This document shows, in pieces, positions 22,060 to 33,502 of a DNA stretch of 64,000 bases. The DNA comes from Dermatemys mawii (lineage: Eukaryota > Chordata > Testudines > Dermatemydidae). The translations under genes were made by a program, and so were the position numbers. Positions within the stretch are counted from its first letter, which is position 1. Every line of letters begins with the position of its first letter. The stretch covers positions 9,114,094 to 9,178,093 of the forward strand of contig ML677374.1 of assembly GCA_007922305.1 (NCBI GenBank), read 5' to 3'. The notes beneath the pieces were generated by a model that made no database searches, was not told the DNA's origin, and saw nothing but the letters and a program-made list of their open reading frames with translations.

Positions 22060-22440
22060 TAATATATGTGGTTGAAATATTTTGACCAGAACATTTTGCC
22101 ACTGGAAAATATGGTTTCATTGAAATAGAAATGTTCTCCATGAAAATTTTGATTAAATGCTTTGTCTTTCTGTTGGGAAATTCAAACACAAAAATGTGTT
22201 GGGTCAACATTTTGTAACAAAGAATGTAGTTTCAAAATGTGTCTTCAAAACAAATAAAATCATTGTGCCTTCATGTTTCAAAACAAGACATGTTTAAATG
22301 TTTAGGATTGATTGAAAATGTTGATTTTTTTTGACATTTTCAAACTTGTGATATTTTCAAAACCTTTCATGGTGCTATTTTTTAAAAGTAGTTTTACTTT
22401 TCATTCTGATTCGGAATCCAAACAAAATGTCAAAATATTG
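22060..22440. repeat. AT-rich inverted element
   Basis: Repeated AACATTTTG, GAAAATTTTGATT and CAAAACAAGACATG words, with GAAAAT/ATTTTC in both orientations. No clean ends. A 121-codon plus frame from 22312 runs through it and is not protein-like. Confidence 0.45.
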
Positions 22441-22584
22441 GAATTTTCCCATGAGATGGAGATTGCATTTTCCAACCAGCTGGCATATGGCAGCAATCAG
22501 GATTTTGAATGGCTTTTTATTATTACTGGGGGAGATTTTCAGAGGCACAAAAGGAACTTTGGCACCCAATTTCCGTTGACTTTC

Positions 22585-22850
22585 AGGTCTATGCAGCCTG
22601 TGGCAACAAGTCTCAGAGCCCGTGTCAAAAGACGGACTCTTTGGGCTCATGCTATGACATTAAAAACATCTGTGTAGACATTCAGGTTTGAGCTGGAGCT
22701 TGGGCTCTGAAGCTCAAACCCCTCCCTAGGCTTTAGAGCCCAAGCCCAAACATCTTCCCAGCTATTTTTAGTGCCATAGCATGAGCCTGAGTGTGTCAAC
22801 CCCGGTTCTGAGACTAACTGTGAAGACACACTCTCAGGAGTTGGGCGCCC
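22585..22850. mobile_element. Long palindromic MITE
   Basis: Two inverse halves: GGGCTCATGCTATGACATTAA on the left pairs with TTAGTGCCATAGCATGAGCC on the right. GCTTGGGCTCTGAAGC pairs with CTTTAGAGCCCAAGC. CTCAGAGCC and GGTTCTGAGAC mark the outer parts. Open frames in it are artefacts of the palindrome. Confidence 0.75.
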
Positions 22851-22859
22851 TTTGTGTCC

Positions 22860-22990
22860 AGCTGGGCTAGGATCTGTATGGACAAGTAACAAAGAAGATA
22901 GTCCTGCGCTCAGGAAGCCTACAGTCTAGATCACAGTATGTGGGTGAAACAGACAAATCAGAGGTGGAGTAGGGAGGGATGAGTTAATAA
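22860..22990 (-). mobile_element. MIR-like SINE fragment
   Basis: AACAAAGAAGATAGTCCTGC, GCTCAGGAAGCCTACAGTCT then AGATC is the inverted 3' portion (compare the GACAGTACCTGCCCCAAGG block at 38579). Confidence 0.5.
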
Positions 22991-23420
22991 TAAAATGAAC
23001 AGAAATAAGCAGAAGTTAAAATGAATTTTTAATGACTGTCCAAACTCAGAAGATGAAGAATTGAGAAGAGGATTAAGAAAAGAAAAGAAAAACTAAAATT
23101 AGAAAGAGGGAAAGAAACTAATTTAGATAGAAAACCAAGATGAGCTGACTATTAAAAAGAAAGTGAGTTCTCTGACTTTGGAAAGGAAATGGCCAAATCT
23201 ATAGTAGGTTAATTACTTAAAGCACTTAATGAAACTATATGAAAATACATTAATCAGCAATTGACAAAGTAGCAGAGCGATAAGATGCAAGTATAAAAGT
23301 AAACAGAGGTTTTAAAAGAAATTAGATAACACCATTTAACTCCGCAGTTCTCGCTTTATTTTTGAAATTTCTCTATTTCTCGCTTCTTGTACAGTAACTA
23401 TCAAATGCCATCCAGATTAG
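22991..23420. repeat. A-rich low-complexity sequence
   Basis: Purine-rich AAGAAAAGAAAAGAAAAACT and AGAAAGAGGGAAAGAAAC stretches; no gene. Confidence 0.5.
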
Positions 23421-23429
23421 TACCTCAGC

Positions 23430-23600
23430 ACCATAGCCTTTGATCCTACAAAGACTTACCCATGTGCCAAACTTTACACATTGTAAGCAGTCCCCTCATT
23501 AAAGCTAGAGGCAGACCCTCAGCTGATGTCAATGCTCATATGCGCCATTGTCTGAATGGAGCTATGACCGTTTGGTCCAGTTGAAGATCTACCCTGTGGT
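23430..23600. repeat. Two partial palindromic repeats
   Basis: TTTGATCCTACAAAGACTTAC then CCATGTGCC is one arm of a GATCCTGCAAACACTTA-type repeat. GGCAGACCCTCAGCTGATGT with GGTCCAGTTGAAGATCTACC belongs to the CAGCTGGTGTA type. Confidence 0.5.
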
Positions 23601-23712
23601 ATGTAAAATTGAACACATGCATTTGCCTTAGAGATGGTCGCATACCAGCTCAGCAATAGTAAGGCTATCAATCACCAGAACAGAGTACCAAGTGATGTGG
23701 TAAGTTCCTACA

Positions 23713-23746
23713 TCTTTCTAAAAGTGATGTCTTTCTAAAAGTGATG
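23713..23746. repeat. 17-bp exact tandem duplication
   Basis: TCTTTCTAAAAGTGATG occurs twice in succession without mismatch. Confidence 0.9.
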
Positions 23747-24515
23747 CTTTAATTCACCCACAAGATATTGGAGTCAATGGAGTGGTCACTGGGTGAAATT
23801 CCATGGACTGTGTTATGCAGCGGGTCACACTAGCTCTAGACAGACAGTTCTCTTTTCTGTCTCAACGTTAATACACCCATTCTCACAAATTCAGCGGTTT
23901 GAGTCCACGATTACGGCAAAATGTCAATGGAAAGCCAAACCCTCCGGCTCAATTACACAGTAGTAACGGTGCAGAAATCCTTTATGGCGGCATATACTGT
24001 CTCTGCACCTGGCAGAGTGACCATGGGAATGACTTAATCTGGTGCGGAAGAGGATGGAGAAATCATATAACTTTTCCATGTGAGACCGAATGCTCAGGTG
24101 CTTGGAGGGGCAGGAGCCCAGGCCCCAATCTAGCAAAGCCCTTAAGCAAGCACTTAACTTTATGCATGCGAGTAGTCTAACGGGTGCCTGTAATAGGCTG
24201 ATTTGAGGCAACAATGTGCAGGAGCTCCCTCCCTGCCTTCAGGAATGGTCCTCTGTGGACTCTCATCCTGTCTCACTACGAAAATTACTGGAGCCTCGAA
24301 GGGAAAGGAGAGGAATTGATATTGGAATAGAGGATCTTGGCCCTTAGTACATTTCAGGGGGACTGGAGGTCATGAAAAGACATTTCTGGCTCCTTACCCA
24401 ATATTCTTTTGCATGTACAGCTTTCCCCAACTAGTCAATAGAATTACACCAACGAAAGGGAGAAATGAATTGCGTACATAGGATCAGGTTTCCAATGCAA
24501 ATATTCATGACTGCG
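23747..24515. other. No gene seen
   Basis: Contains one arm of an AAGCACTTAACTTTATGCATG hairpin repeat at about 24125-24182. The pair of opposite-strand frames at 23899-24214 are shadows of each other and carry no motif. Confidence 0.4.
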
Positions 24516-24905
24516 CCAGTGGACAGGGGACTGGACTGGGACTCAGGAGACCTAGATTCTATTCCCAGCTCTGCCACTGACTTGCTGTGTGACCTTCAGC
24601 AAGTCACTTCACTGCTCTGTGCCTCTGTCTCCCCTTCCTTCCCCTGCCCAATTATTCTGTCTTATCTATTTAGACTGTAAGGACCAGATCTTCCAAGGTA
24701 TTTAGGCTCCTAACTTCCAGTGCAACGATTTCAGTGGAAAGTTAGGGACCTAAATACTTTTGAGGATCTGGACCTAGATTCTTTGGGGCCAAAAACTGTC
24801 TCCTCCTACCTGCTTGTACAATGTCTGCCACAATGGAGCCCTGATTGGCATGAGGAGCTCTAGACTCTACAATAGATAAATAAATTAAATAATAAATAAA
24901 AATTA
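24516..24905 (+). mobile_element. MIR-like SINE, near complete, with a nested hairpin
   Basis: The head CTGGACTGGGACTCAGGAGA, the B-box-like GATTCTATTCCC, and the core CTCTGCCACTGACTTGCTGT then GTGACC are followed by the tail CTTGTACAATGTCTGCCACA and a TAAATAAATTAAATAATAAA end. The tail is interrupted after GACTGTAA by a 94-bp hairpin (24681-24774) and resumes at CTTTGGGGCC. It is the best-preserved SINE in the window. Confidence 0.9.
24681..24774. mobile_element. Hairpin MITE inserted in the SINE
   Basis: The 34-bp arms start GGACCAGATCTTCCAAGGTA and, inverted from the right, GGTCCAGATCCTCAAAAGTA; both contain TATTTAGG and end in CTAAC. The host sequence is split between GACTGTAA and TAGATTCTTTGGGG. 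The flanking TAA/TAG is compatible with a TA or TWA target duplication. Confidence 0.8.
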
Positions 24906-26309
24906 ATTCTCCACTTCAGACTCTTCTCTGAGAATGAGCTGCAACATTTACGTACAATTTGCTCTTTCAGAAAGTGCTCTGTTAGGAAACAGTACTACTA
25001 GAATACAGTTATGGAAAGTGAGCATAGAAGGAGTGGGAAGATGGTCACTGGGAATTCATTAAAAAATTCGAAGGAACGTTGTGCATAATTGTATGCAGTG
25101 TTTGCCCAGCGCTTGCAATGCCCTAGAAAAACAAAGCATGTGGGACACGAGATAAAAAGAAAAAAGAGTCACTTAGTTACAAAGTCTTTGTTAGTGAACC
25201 CAAAAAGCAAATGCATTATCCCAACAAGGGAACTGCATGCTCCACTTGCAGGAGTACGGACTCAATGAGCAATAAGTCTTTTCCTTCTCTAACCTCATTA
25301 CAGGGTAAAGGGAATGCAATAAGAAAGAACTTGCTTGCCACTGTAGCAATTATATGAAAATTCAATATTCACCGGGCCCAAATGATTGTGTCCCCCAGCT
25401 TACAGGTCAAATCTAAGACTGCACTGCAAACGTAGAGAAAATTACTTTTCCACCTGGCACAACCTTCGGCTCCTTATGAGCGAGGACTGTTCATGACAGT
25501 CAAATTACATAAAAAATCATTATATGTTTTTAAAAGGCAAATGGGTAAAGCCCTTATAAACTCTGGCTATTCATCCTTGTTTTCTTTTCCTATTGTCAAT
25601 GGACCAGAATGCTGGAGCTATGCTGATGTGCACAAGTTGAGTATCTGACCCCTAATTTTGGTCTTTACCCTTATTCAGGGGGTGGGGAGAAGAGAGATAA
25701 CCAGCTGCTGCTAGCTTGTATCAAGCTGCAACTTTATTATTGTGTAATGTCAAAAACGTGTCTCTGTTACCGAATGTAAATACCTCTCAGAAACAGATTC
25801 CGCTTGAAATACATTGGTTTATTTAGAGCATAATGTTTACAGTGCCTTCTTATATGATTGTTTCACTGATGTACAGTGATGATGCTCAAGTTAGATTTCA
25901 GAATGCTGAGAAAATCAGTGCTTCAAAAGAATTCATTGCCACCATTATTGATGTTCTGTCAGCAACAGTGTTCTAATATTCCCGCCAGAGAAACTAACAA
26001 CTCTGACAAAACACACTGAGCTGCCGTCCCCTTCGAAACATCTAGATTAAAGACAGCAGTTCTGTTTGCAAGGAACATTATTTGAGGATGACAAACTTAT
26101 CTGGTTTTTTTTTCTTTTTATTAACAGAACATTTGGCCTTTTCCCCTAATGAACTTTTGGAAATGTGATCGGCAGGTATATTTGTGCTGATCAAATAATC
26201 CTCCCACCCCCAGTAAAATGCAGATTTGGATCAACTAAAATATTTAGCAAATTCATGTTGAATTCTCTGAATTATTTCAGTCAGAAAAAAAAGAAAATCC
26301 CAAAATTTG
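24906..26309. other. No gene seen
   Basis: Unassigned AT-rich sequence. A GGACCAGAATGCTGGAGCTA then TGCTGATG fragment of the palindromic repeats is at 25601-25655. Confidence 0.4.
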
Positions 26310-26955
26310 AAACACTAAGACTGTCGAGCAATTAAAGAAAATCATTATTAAGCGTTCAATTAAAAAAATGAATCATGATTAATTGCACCGTTAAATAATA
26401 GAATACCATTTATTTACATATTCTGGATGTTTTCTACATTTTCAAATATATTGATTTCAATTACAACACATAATACAAAGTGTACAGTGCCCACTTTATA
26501 TTTTTCATTACAAATATTTGCGCTGTAAAAAAATAAAAACCAGGTTTGTTTGAGTGATTGGTTGAACAAAAAGTAGTATGGAGTGGCCTTGCAGGCTCTA
26601 AAATTTCACATTGCATTCAAAATAAAACAGTTTTTTGTACATAATTCTACATGTGTAAATTCAACTTGCATGACAGAGATTGCACTACAGTACTTGTATG
26701 AGATGAATTGAAAAGTACTATTTCTTTTAATTTATCATTTTTACAATGCAAATATTTGCAATCAAAATTATATTCCCTGATTTCAATTACAACACAGAAT
26801 ACAATATATATGAAAACGTAGAAAAACATCCAAAATATTTAATAAATTTCAATTGGTATTCTATTGTTTAATGGAGTGATTAAAACTGCAATTAATCGTG
26901 ATCATTTTTTTTGCATCATGTGAGTTAATTGTAACTAATTGATAGTTCTAGTGTC
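26310..26955. mobile_element. 650-bp foldback element
   Basis: The left arm runs from GATTAATTGCACCGTTAAAT through AATAGAATACCA and GGATGTTTTCTACATTTTC to ATTTCAATTACAACACA. It is matched in inverse by the right arm TTTCAATTACAACACAGAAT, GTAGAAAAACATCC, TTGGTATTCTATTG and CTGCAATTAATCGTGATC. The inner parts also pair (CAAATATTTGC on both sides). The arms span over 200 bp each, so the element is a nearly full-length inverted repeat. No transposase is encoded. Confidence 0.85.
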
Positions 26956-27039
26956 TACATTTTCAAAATGAAATTTGATTCCAAACACCTTTTTGCTATG
27001 AACTTTACTACAATTTTATTTTATTTTTCAAAGGTGAAA

Positions 27040-27150
27040 AAAATCCCTCAGAAATGAAATGTGTCATTCCAGCTCAGTCTAAATCTCTAGAAAAATTATT
27101 TTGGGTCAACTTGAAATGAATTTTGTTTTAAATGTTTTGAGTTTGACCAT
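27040..27150. repeat. AT-rich inverted-element fragment
   Basis: GAAATGAAATGTGTCATTCC, AGCTCAGTC and TTTTGGGTCAACTTGAAATG share the word content of 18416-18725. Confidence 0.4.
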
Positions 27151-27249
27151 GAAACCAAAACATCAGTTTCTCACACAGAGGCTGAGGGGAAGTCCATACA
27201 GTTTAAGCTGGGAGAGTAGTTCCCAGCTCAGGAGACATACCAAGACAAA

Positions 27250-27918
27250 GGGCTTGGTTACTCTGGCACTTTATAGCGCTATAAAGCTCCCACGAGTGCT
27301 ATAACCTCCTCCCCGTCCACATTGGCAAGGCACGTAGAGTGTTATAACTGCAGAGTTATAGCGCTCCTGGTAATCCACCTCTGCATGGGGAATAAGGGCT
27401 GTAGCGCAGCTGCTGTAGCTACAAGTGATCTCTTGAGATGCCTAGAGCCATTTAAGGCAATTGACGTCTCTTCCCTTTGTTTTGAATTCGGCTGGAGGAA
27501 TGCGGAAGTACCTCTTTAGAGTTTCTCTCAACTCGGCAAATAAGCAATGCAAATGTTTAAGGAGGGAGCCTGTGTGAAAACAAAGCCCTCTGTGAAGGGA
27601 CACGCGCTGACAGGCGTGCTGACAGGCTCGCTGACAGGCTTTCAGAAGAACGGAAAAATCACTGGCTCTCTCCCTCCGCATACACACAACACGTCTTCCC
27701 TCACCTCCCTCGTTTAAAAAGCACGTTGCACCCAGCTGAATGCTGGGATACCTGCCCTAATGCGCTGCTCTTAATGCCGCATTAAGTGCCCCAAATGTGG
27801 CCATGCTATACCACTGGCGCATCTGAGTGTGGACATACAATAGCGCTATACATATTACTGTATAAGGGGACTGCTATAACCAATAGCGCTATAATCTTGT
27901 AAGTGTAACCATGCCCTA
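27250..27918. mobile_element. Terminal-inverted-repeat element with TATAGCGCTAT motifs
   Basis: Left end GGGCTTGGTTAC, then TTTATAGCGCTATAAAG. Right end, inverted, GGGCATGGTTACACTTACAA then GATTATAGCGCTAT. The words TAGCGCTATA and ATAGCGCT recur near both ends. The interior holds three 12-bp units at 27606-27641 and an 81-codon minus frame with no transposase features. Confidence 0.8.
27606..27641. repeat. 12-bp unit, three copies
   Basis: GCTGACAGGCGT, GCTGACAGGCTC and GCTGACAGGCTT in direct succession. Confidence 0.9.
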
Positions 27919-28938
27919 ACTCTGAGCAAGCTCACTTGCATATCCTGAGACTAACAAGGGTGCTAATTAGTGCCAATTACAGTGGGAGTTTATCTGATGT
28001 GGACTTTTGCACCTTAGGAACTGAACTGTGAACATCAATCAATTTCAAATGACCAACACAACAGCTATCAGATGGTAATAACTTTCTGCCACTGCCCATT
28101 GGAGCTGGATTTGAGTAGGAGACAGGCCAGATGTGGTTTCCCATTACCAATCCTTTGAACCAACCAACACAGTTTCTGAATGGTCTATTTAAATGAGATC
28201 TTTGCAGGTTGTGTATTTCTGCAGGAGCTCAAGTTTTGCTAAATTCTGTATATCATAGACCTGATACTTTTCAATTTTTTAACTAGATCCTCTAAACAAA
28301 TCCACCAAAACTAATACCCACATATTAATAAAACTTGCAAATAAAGTCTATTGGTGAAACAACTTCTCAGCAGCTTTATTATGCATTTAAAAGGCTTTTT
28401 AAAAATATAAATAAGAATATAAACTTTAAGAGTTATAAGGCATTTAAATATTTAATGACTCAGGAAGCTCATTTGAAAGTAAAAGTTAAGAGGGCGGTAA
28501 TTCATTTTCTCATTAAACCACCTAAAGCAAATCACAATGACTACACAAGATACTTTCACTGAACGACACTAACATTTGCCAGTACTAATCAAAACGGTGC
28601 CCGCCTGGGAATACTGGTGCTTTCAGACTTGGCAGGGAAGCAGGGAAAACTGCCAAACTCAGCAAGTTGACAGGATCTGCTGTGCTTCACAGCTGGTGGA
28701 GGGACTGCATTCAAAATTGCCGCATGGCCCAACCAGACCAACGATACAAAAACTCTACAAACGCACCTTTTCACTCTCCTCCAATCAGCTGATTGGACCA
28801 CTTATGAATACTTTGTATCAAGTGCAGTGGTCCCTCTCGTTCTTGTGTCCCCACGATTGTACCTTCCTTATGTATTGGTACCAAATGAGGTTTAAACCTT
28901 AAGGCTTGATCCAAAGCCCAATGAACAGTCCCGTTGAC
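27919..28938. other. No gene seen
   Basis: Holds one copy of the exact 20-mer ATCAGATGGTAATAACTTTC (28067-28086), repeated at 38951-38970. The 108-codon plus frame 28576-28902 overlaps a minus frame and has no motif. Confidence 0.4.
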
Positions 28939-29217
28939 AAAGGTCTGATCTACAGTGTGTATGCGTGTCGACCTAAGACACATAACTTCGGATACGCGAA
29001 TAGCCTAGCTGAAGTCGGCGTACCTTAGGTCGACTTATCTGGCTGTCCACACAGCGGCGAGTTGACCTCTGCTGTTCTCCCGTCGACTCCGCTTCTGCCT
29101 CTTGCAGAGGTGGAGTACAGGAGTCGATGAGGAGCGTGCTCGGGGATTGATTTATCGCTGTCTACATTAGATGCGATAAATCGATCCCCCATAGATTGAT
29201 CATAGACGTACCCTTAG
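28939..29217. mobile_element. MITE with nested hairpins
   Basis: The ends AAGGTCTGATCTACAGTG and the inverse TAAGGGTACGTCTATGATC are similar. Two internal inverted repeats stand out: GTCGACCTAAG against CTTAGGTCGAC, and GGGGATTGATTTATCGC against GCGATAAATCGATCCCC (one mismatch in 17). Confidence 0.8.
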
Positions 29218-30524
29218 TTCCCAAAGCCACCCTTTCTAAGTCAACAGTAAAGCCCATATCATAGTTGTGTCATGTGGTTTAATCAACATTTGGAAAGATC
29301 CCTCAAAATCCTCAGACAACAAGCATGCTAAAATATTGCTGGCCCTTGGGAGAGATTTCCTCTTTGATAGTGATCTTCTTGTTAGGTGAACAATACTGTC
29401 TAAGGACCACATCACTAGTGATTATTTTTGAGGCATAGCATCAGCAATCTCACAGGGTGATGCTGAATTCTTAATAGATCCTTAAGTTTACTATTGAAAA
29501 ACAGCACTGGAGAGTACAATCACCTTCACACCCCATGAGAAAGACTGACCCAAGATTCCAGAAAGCATGATACAGTTTAAGATTGACACACTTTTTCCAC
29601 TAATTCAATCACAGCAGGTTCAGAAGGTCCCATACTTTCCTCAGTGAACAAATATCCACCGAGTCAGATAATTCTCTTTGTATTTAGGTGGGCATACATT
29701 ATTTAATTCATTTTATCTACTTTCAGGAAGTAGTAAGCTCTCTGTATTAATCAAAATTTTCATGCAATATGGACTCTGTTCCTGATGCTTGGGCAGTTTC
29801 ACAATACCAATACCTAATAAACAATAATAATTATTGAATTAATTAGCTTTCACTACATGTCTTTTTATCCAGTTCTTCAACCATTCATTAGTGCTGCACT
29901 TGCAAACAACCATTACACAGAGTGTGCAAAGGTTGCAGAACTGAGACTCCTTTCATTCTGGAATTGTTTTGAAGGTAGAGACCTGAGTTCAAAGCTTCAG
30001 TCTTCTGCTCTCCTAAACAGTGACACCAAATGCAGCACCACACTGTGCAGAAGCCAAAAAACCCTCCAGTAATTCTTCCTATTAAAATAATTGCCAGGCC
30101 AAAGGACTACGGCAAACAGCTGTGGTTCATCCCATCAGCATATTCTCTCTCCTTTTGGAACCTCATCTTCTAATTTATGCCAGAGCCACTGTTAGCTGCA
30201 GAAATGATACTGCATATTTCCTTTACAGAAACGAAACTATTACAGTAGAATAAATATGTTATGCAGTGGCCTAAACTATCCAGAGAGCACAGCCCGTGTG
30301 CTGAAGAATTAAAAAGATGAGTGTTTTGCAGTGAAATAAACCGAAGCAAGGATCCTTCTGCCTTATATAATGGCACCCTGGCAATAACATCTCCACCCCC
30401 TATATTTAAGGTGGTGATGTTCCTGAAACAAAAGTCTTGGATGGGAACCTCTTCAAATTTGACAGAAGTCCAAATCTCATTGTTTCCTTGCACTCTCCTG
30501 TCTTGTCTTATACTGAAGTTGCAG
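29218..30524. other. No gene seen
   Basis: The 172-codon minus frame (30170-30688) spans unique sequence and the SINE/MITE pieces to its right, so it is not a real gene. Nothing else is identified. Confidence 0.4.
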
Positions 30525-30590
30525 GCTGCCTCTTTAGGGTACGGGAAGATTTTTTGTTCTACGGTTGTAGAGTGCTCATACAATGGGTCC
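30525..30590 (+). mobile_element. MIR-like SINE tail fragment
   Basis: TTTAGGGTACGGGAAGATTTT, then TTGTTCTACGGTTGTAGAGT and GCTCATACAATGGGTCC align with the conserved tail, diverged. Confidence 0.5.
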
Positions 30591-30593
30591 CGG

Positions 30594-30735
30594 TTAGGGT
30601 GAGCAGACAGCAAATTTAAAAAATCGGGACAGGGGATGGGGAGGTAATAGGGGCCTATGTAAGAAAAAGACCAGGATATAGAGCCCAATTCCAGGAGACT
30701 CCTGGCGAAATCAGGAGAACTGGCAACCCTACTTG
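30594..30735. mobile_element. MITE remnants (AGGGTGAGCAGACAGC type)
   Basis: Left end TTAGGGTGAGCAGACAGC, then AAAATCGGGACAGGGGATGG and GGGGCCTATGTAAGAAAAAG. A second element type follows: AGGAGACTCCTGGCGAAATC then AGGAGAACTGGCAACCCT. Two fused fragments are likely. Confidence 0.6.
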
Positions 30736-30954
30736 TGAATCATTACTCTTGTAACCTGGCTTTACTCATCAGAATATTCCCTTTGAAGTCATTACTCACA
30801 GGTGAAAGTCACCTTCAGTGCAAGAAATCTCCATAAGTCTATGTACTACTTAAGTCCTATTCAGCCCTTTCACATTGGTGTAAGAACTGCATAAACCTTG
30901 TACAGGGCTCCTGCACATTCTATCCAATGAGTGTAAAGATTGTGAGTCACTATT

Positions 30955-31245
30955 AACTACTCACTCCTGCTAATACATCCCAGAATGATGTTTACTTTTT
31001 TTACAGCAGCGTTACACTGTTGACTCATATTTAGCTTGTGATCCACTATGACCCCCGGATCCCTTTCCACAGTGCTCCTTCCTAGACAGTCATTTCCCAT
31101 TCTATATGTGTGCACCTGATTGTTCCTTCTTAAGTGGAGTACTTTGCATTTGTCCTTATTCAATTTCATCCTCTACTTCAGACCATTTCTCCAGTTTGTC
31201 CAGATCATTTTGAATGTTAATCCGATCCTTCAAAGCACTTGTGGA
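30955..31245 (-). mobile_element. CR1 LINE reverse-transcriptase C-terminal fragment
   Basis: The minus-strand translation reads DLDKLEKWSEVEDEIEF, KLNKDKCKVLHLRRNN and ERDPGVIVDHKLNMSQQC then AAVKKVN. This is the region after the catalytic palm of CR1 ORF2. It is a short internal piece with both ends missing and a small deletion near the start. The catalytic FADD box is not included. Non-functional. Confidence 0.88.
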
Positions 31246-31261
31246 AGGGCACACAGGCAGA

Positions 31262-31330
31262 ACAGAGACTACTACCCTGGTTTCCTGAACCCCCACTCCA
31301 GTGACCCATCCACTAGACCACATTACTCCT
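31262..31330 (-). mobile_element. SINE head fragment, inverted
   Basis: CTGGTTTCCTGAACCCCCAC, TCCAGTGACCCATCCACTAG then ACCACATTACTCC is the reverse complement of a tRNA-like SINE head. Confidence 0.55.
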
Positions 31331-33061
31331 CCTTTGGTTGTTTCTCCCCAAGACAAGTCTGGCCAAGTTTCACACCCACCCTGGCCAAGCATGGCAAGTT
31401 TCCAGCCATGCACTTCAGGTTGATGACTGGAAGCAGTGCTGCCTAAGAAAGTTTTTCCTTTAAACCTAGAACTTAATTAGATTTCCACAATGTCTGCAAT
31501 GTGCTCTGAGGGCTGTTGGGTTCATGACCCAAATTGCGTTGCTGCTCTGTCTTTTCTGTTACATCCAGGATTGTGTATCCTCAGTCCGCTTCCTGTGTTC
31601 CCTTCACCTCCTGTAATGAGAGCACTGAAAGAAAACCAAACCCAGACCTTGCCCGCCAGGAATGACAGAGACCGAGTTTCGCTAAACACATTTCTCCTTC
31701 CTGCCCCCAAACACCATTCACACAAGAAGGAAAAACAACAGGAGGGATTAAATAATTTATCTGTTCAACAGTAGCCACCTTTCGTGAGCAAAAATCAAAT
31801 CAAATCGCAGAATGGTCTATCGTTGCAAAGAGCCATTAGGAAAAACACAGAGGTCAATGTGAACTGTCTTTGTCCTAGTTTTATGGTTTTGGTATTTGTC
31901 TGACAAAGTCAAACTCTCTGACAAGCCCATTTATTTCTCTAATTCACGTCTGACTGGAGGAGATGAGCGATGGACGCAGCCACCTATGAACTTGATATAT
32001 TGGCTAGCTGTCATCAGCCTTTACAGTCACAACTGTATTTCCTTCCACTCAACACGCGGATGGGGCGGTGTGGGAGGGAGTGGTTTTGCGATGAGCTGCA
32101 CTGAAGAAGAATGCTGCCTTCACAATAGGCCCGTCAGGCTGCTAAAACAGACTGTGCTATATTTGGAAAACGGTTAATCAAGAGACTCAGTTCAAGGCTT
32201 TTGACTGGCACATCCAGTTAAGTTGTAGCAGACACATGTTGTACAACTGCTGTGCTGAGGCCACCTTCCTAATGGATATAAAGCAGGATCAATCAATCAA
32301 AGAATCAAGAGTCGTCAGCTCTCAGCTCTCTGCATCTGGGAACGCAAATTGAATGAACAATAATGAGTTATCTAATTAGTCCACACAGCTGCAATGTTAC
32401 AGCCTTAGATAGGACATACCTTGTTAAATTTCATGGTATGTATAATAGAGTGTCTAAGTGAAAATGATTAAGATTTGCCATGTGCATGCTTAGTAAGATA
32501 GAATTAGGTAGATTCTGAGTAATAAATGTATTACCTTCAGCAGATGGCCTTTGGATTAACTAATACAGGGATTCCTTTAACAGTAAGCCAGTTAAAGTGC
32601 AAATTAGTCAGAGGTAGCATGATTGCTTAGTGTGTTAGTGCATTAACACTTTGGCCCCAGAACATCAATTGGTTGGGAACTGTCATCTTAACATCTCCAG
32701 ATGGGCCAGACTCCCAGCTGGTTCACTCCTATAGCCAGTTACCCAGCTTTCTCCCTCTCTCTCGCACTGCCTTGCCAAAGCGTAAGGCTTTCAAACTCTG
32801 TCTCCGCAGCAGTCAGATTTTAGTTTGGCTGTCACTATAGTAGACGCTGTGCGTAGGAGAACGGTACAGAATCGCCTTGTCTGTTACATTTGCTGGACTG
32901 TATGAACCCAGAGTCACTTTTCATCAGGTCACAGACACAGAGGGGTTCCAGTTAAGCCGGAATTTTCAAAGGGAACTAAAAAAGTCAGGCAACCAAGTAC
33001 CACTACAATCCCAGACTTAATGAATAATAACTCCTATCCAGTGTTCAATATGTTACAGAAG
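31331..33061. other. No gene seen
   Basis: Frames of up to 94 codons on either strand have no motif. No repeat family was assigned. Confidence 0.4.
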
Positions 33062-33255
33062 GCAGCACAATCTAACAATAAAAGCATGAGACTGGAAATC
33101 AGGAGATGTTGCTTCTATCCTCATTTCAACCTCAAACTTCTTCTGTGATTTTGGACACGGCGTGAAATATTTCTCAGCCTCAGTTTTTCATCTTTAAAAT
33201 AGGGAGATAACCACTCACGCCTCAGTTGTTTTGTGTGGTTTAATTCACTAATGGG
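33062..33255 (+). mobile_element. MIR-like SINE, diverged
   Basis: GCATGAGACTGGAAATCAGG, TTCTGTGATTTTGGACACGG and TCAGCCTCAGTTTTTCATCT then TTAAAATAGGGAGATAA follow the head-to-core order of the family. Confidence 0.75.
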
Positions 33256-33502
33256 AGAAATTCAACCCTGTGTAAAGGACTAGCACAAAGCCTACACCCA
33301 TGAAAAGTCATAATTGGCCTTCTCCACAGAGGTGAATTTCATCCATTAACATGCAGAAACTGCCCTGATACAGGAGTGCCCTAAAGGTGTGGGGGGTGGG
33401 TGGGGGGTGGGCGGAGCTACACTGCCCAAATTATGGGGGAGCCATGGCTCCCGAGCCCCTCCTATTCCAGTGCCTGGCTCTGAGATCCTTAGATATGGAG
33501 GC

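Noticed and set aside
30170..30688. 172-codon minus-strand frame as a possible gene
   Set aside because: Its start lies in MITE and SINE fragments, and no domain, splice site or similarity supports it.
31156..31413. 85-codon minus-strand frame as an intact CR1 gene portion
   Set aside because: Only its last about 20 codons match CR1 ORF2; the rest is SINE-like and unrelated sequence.
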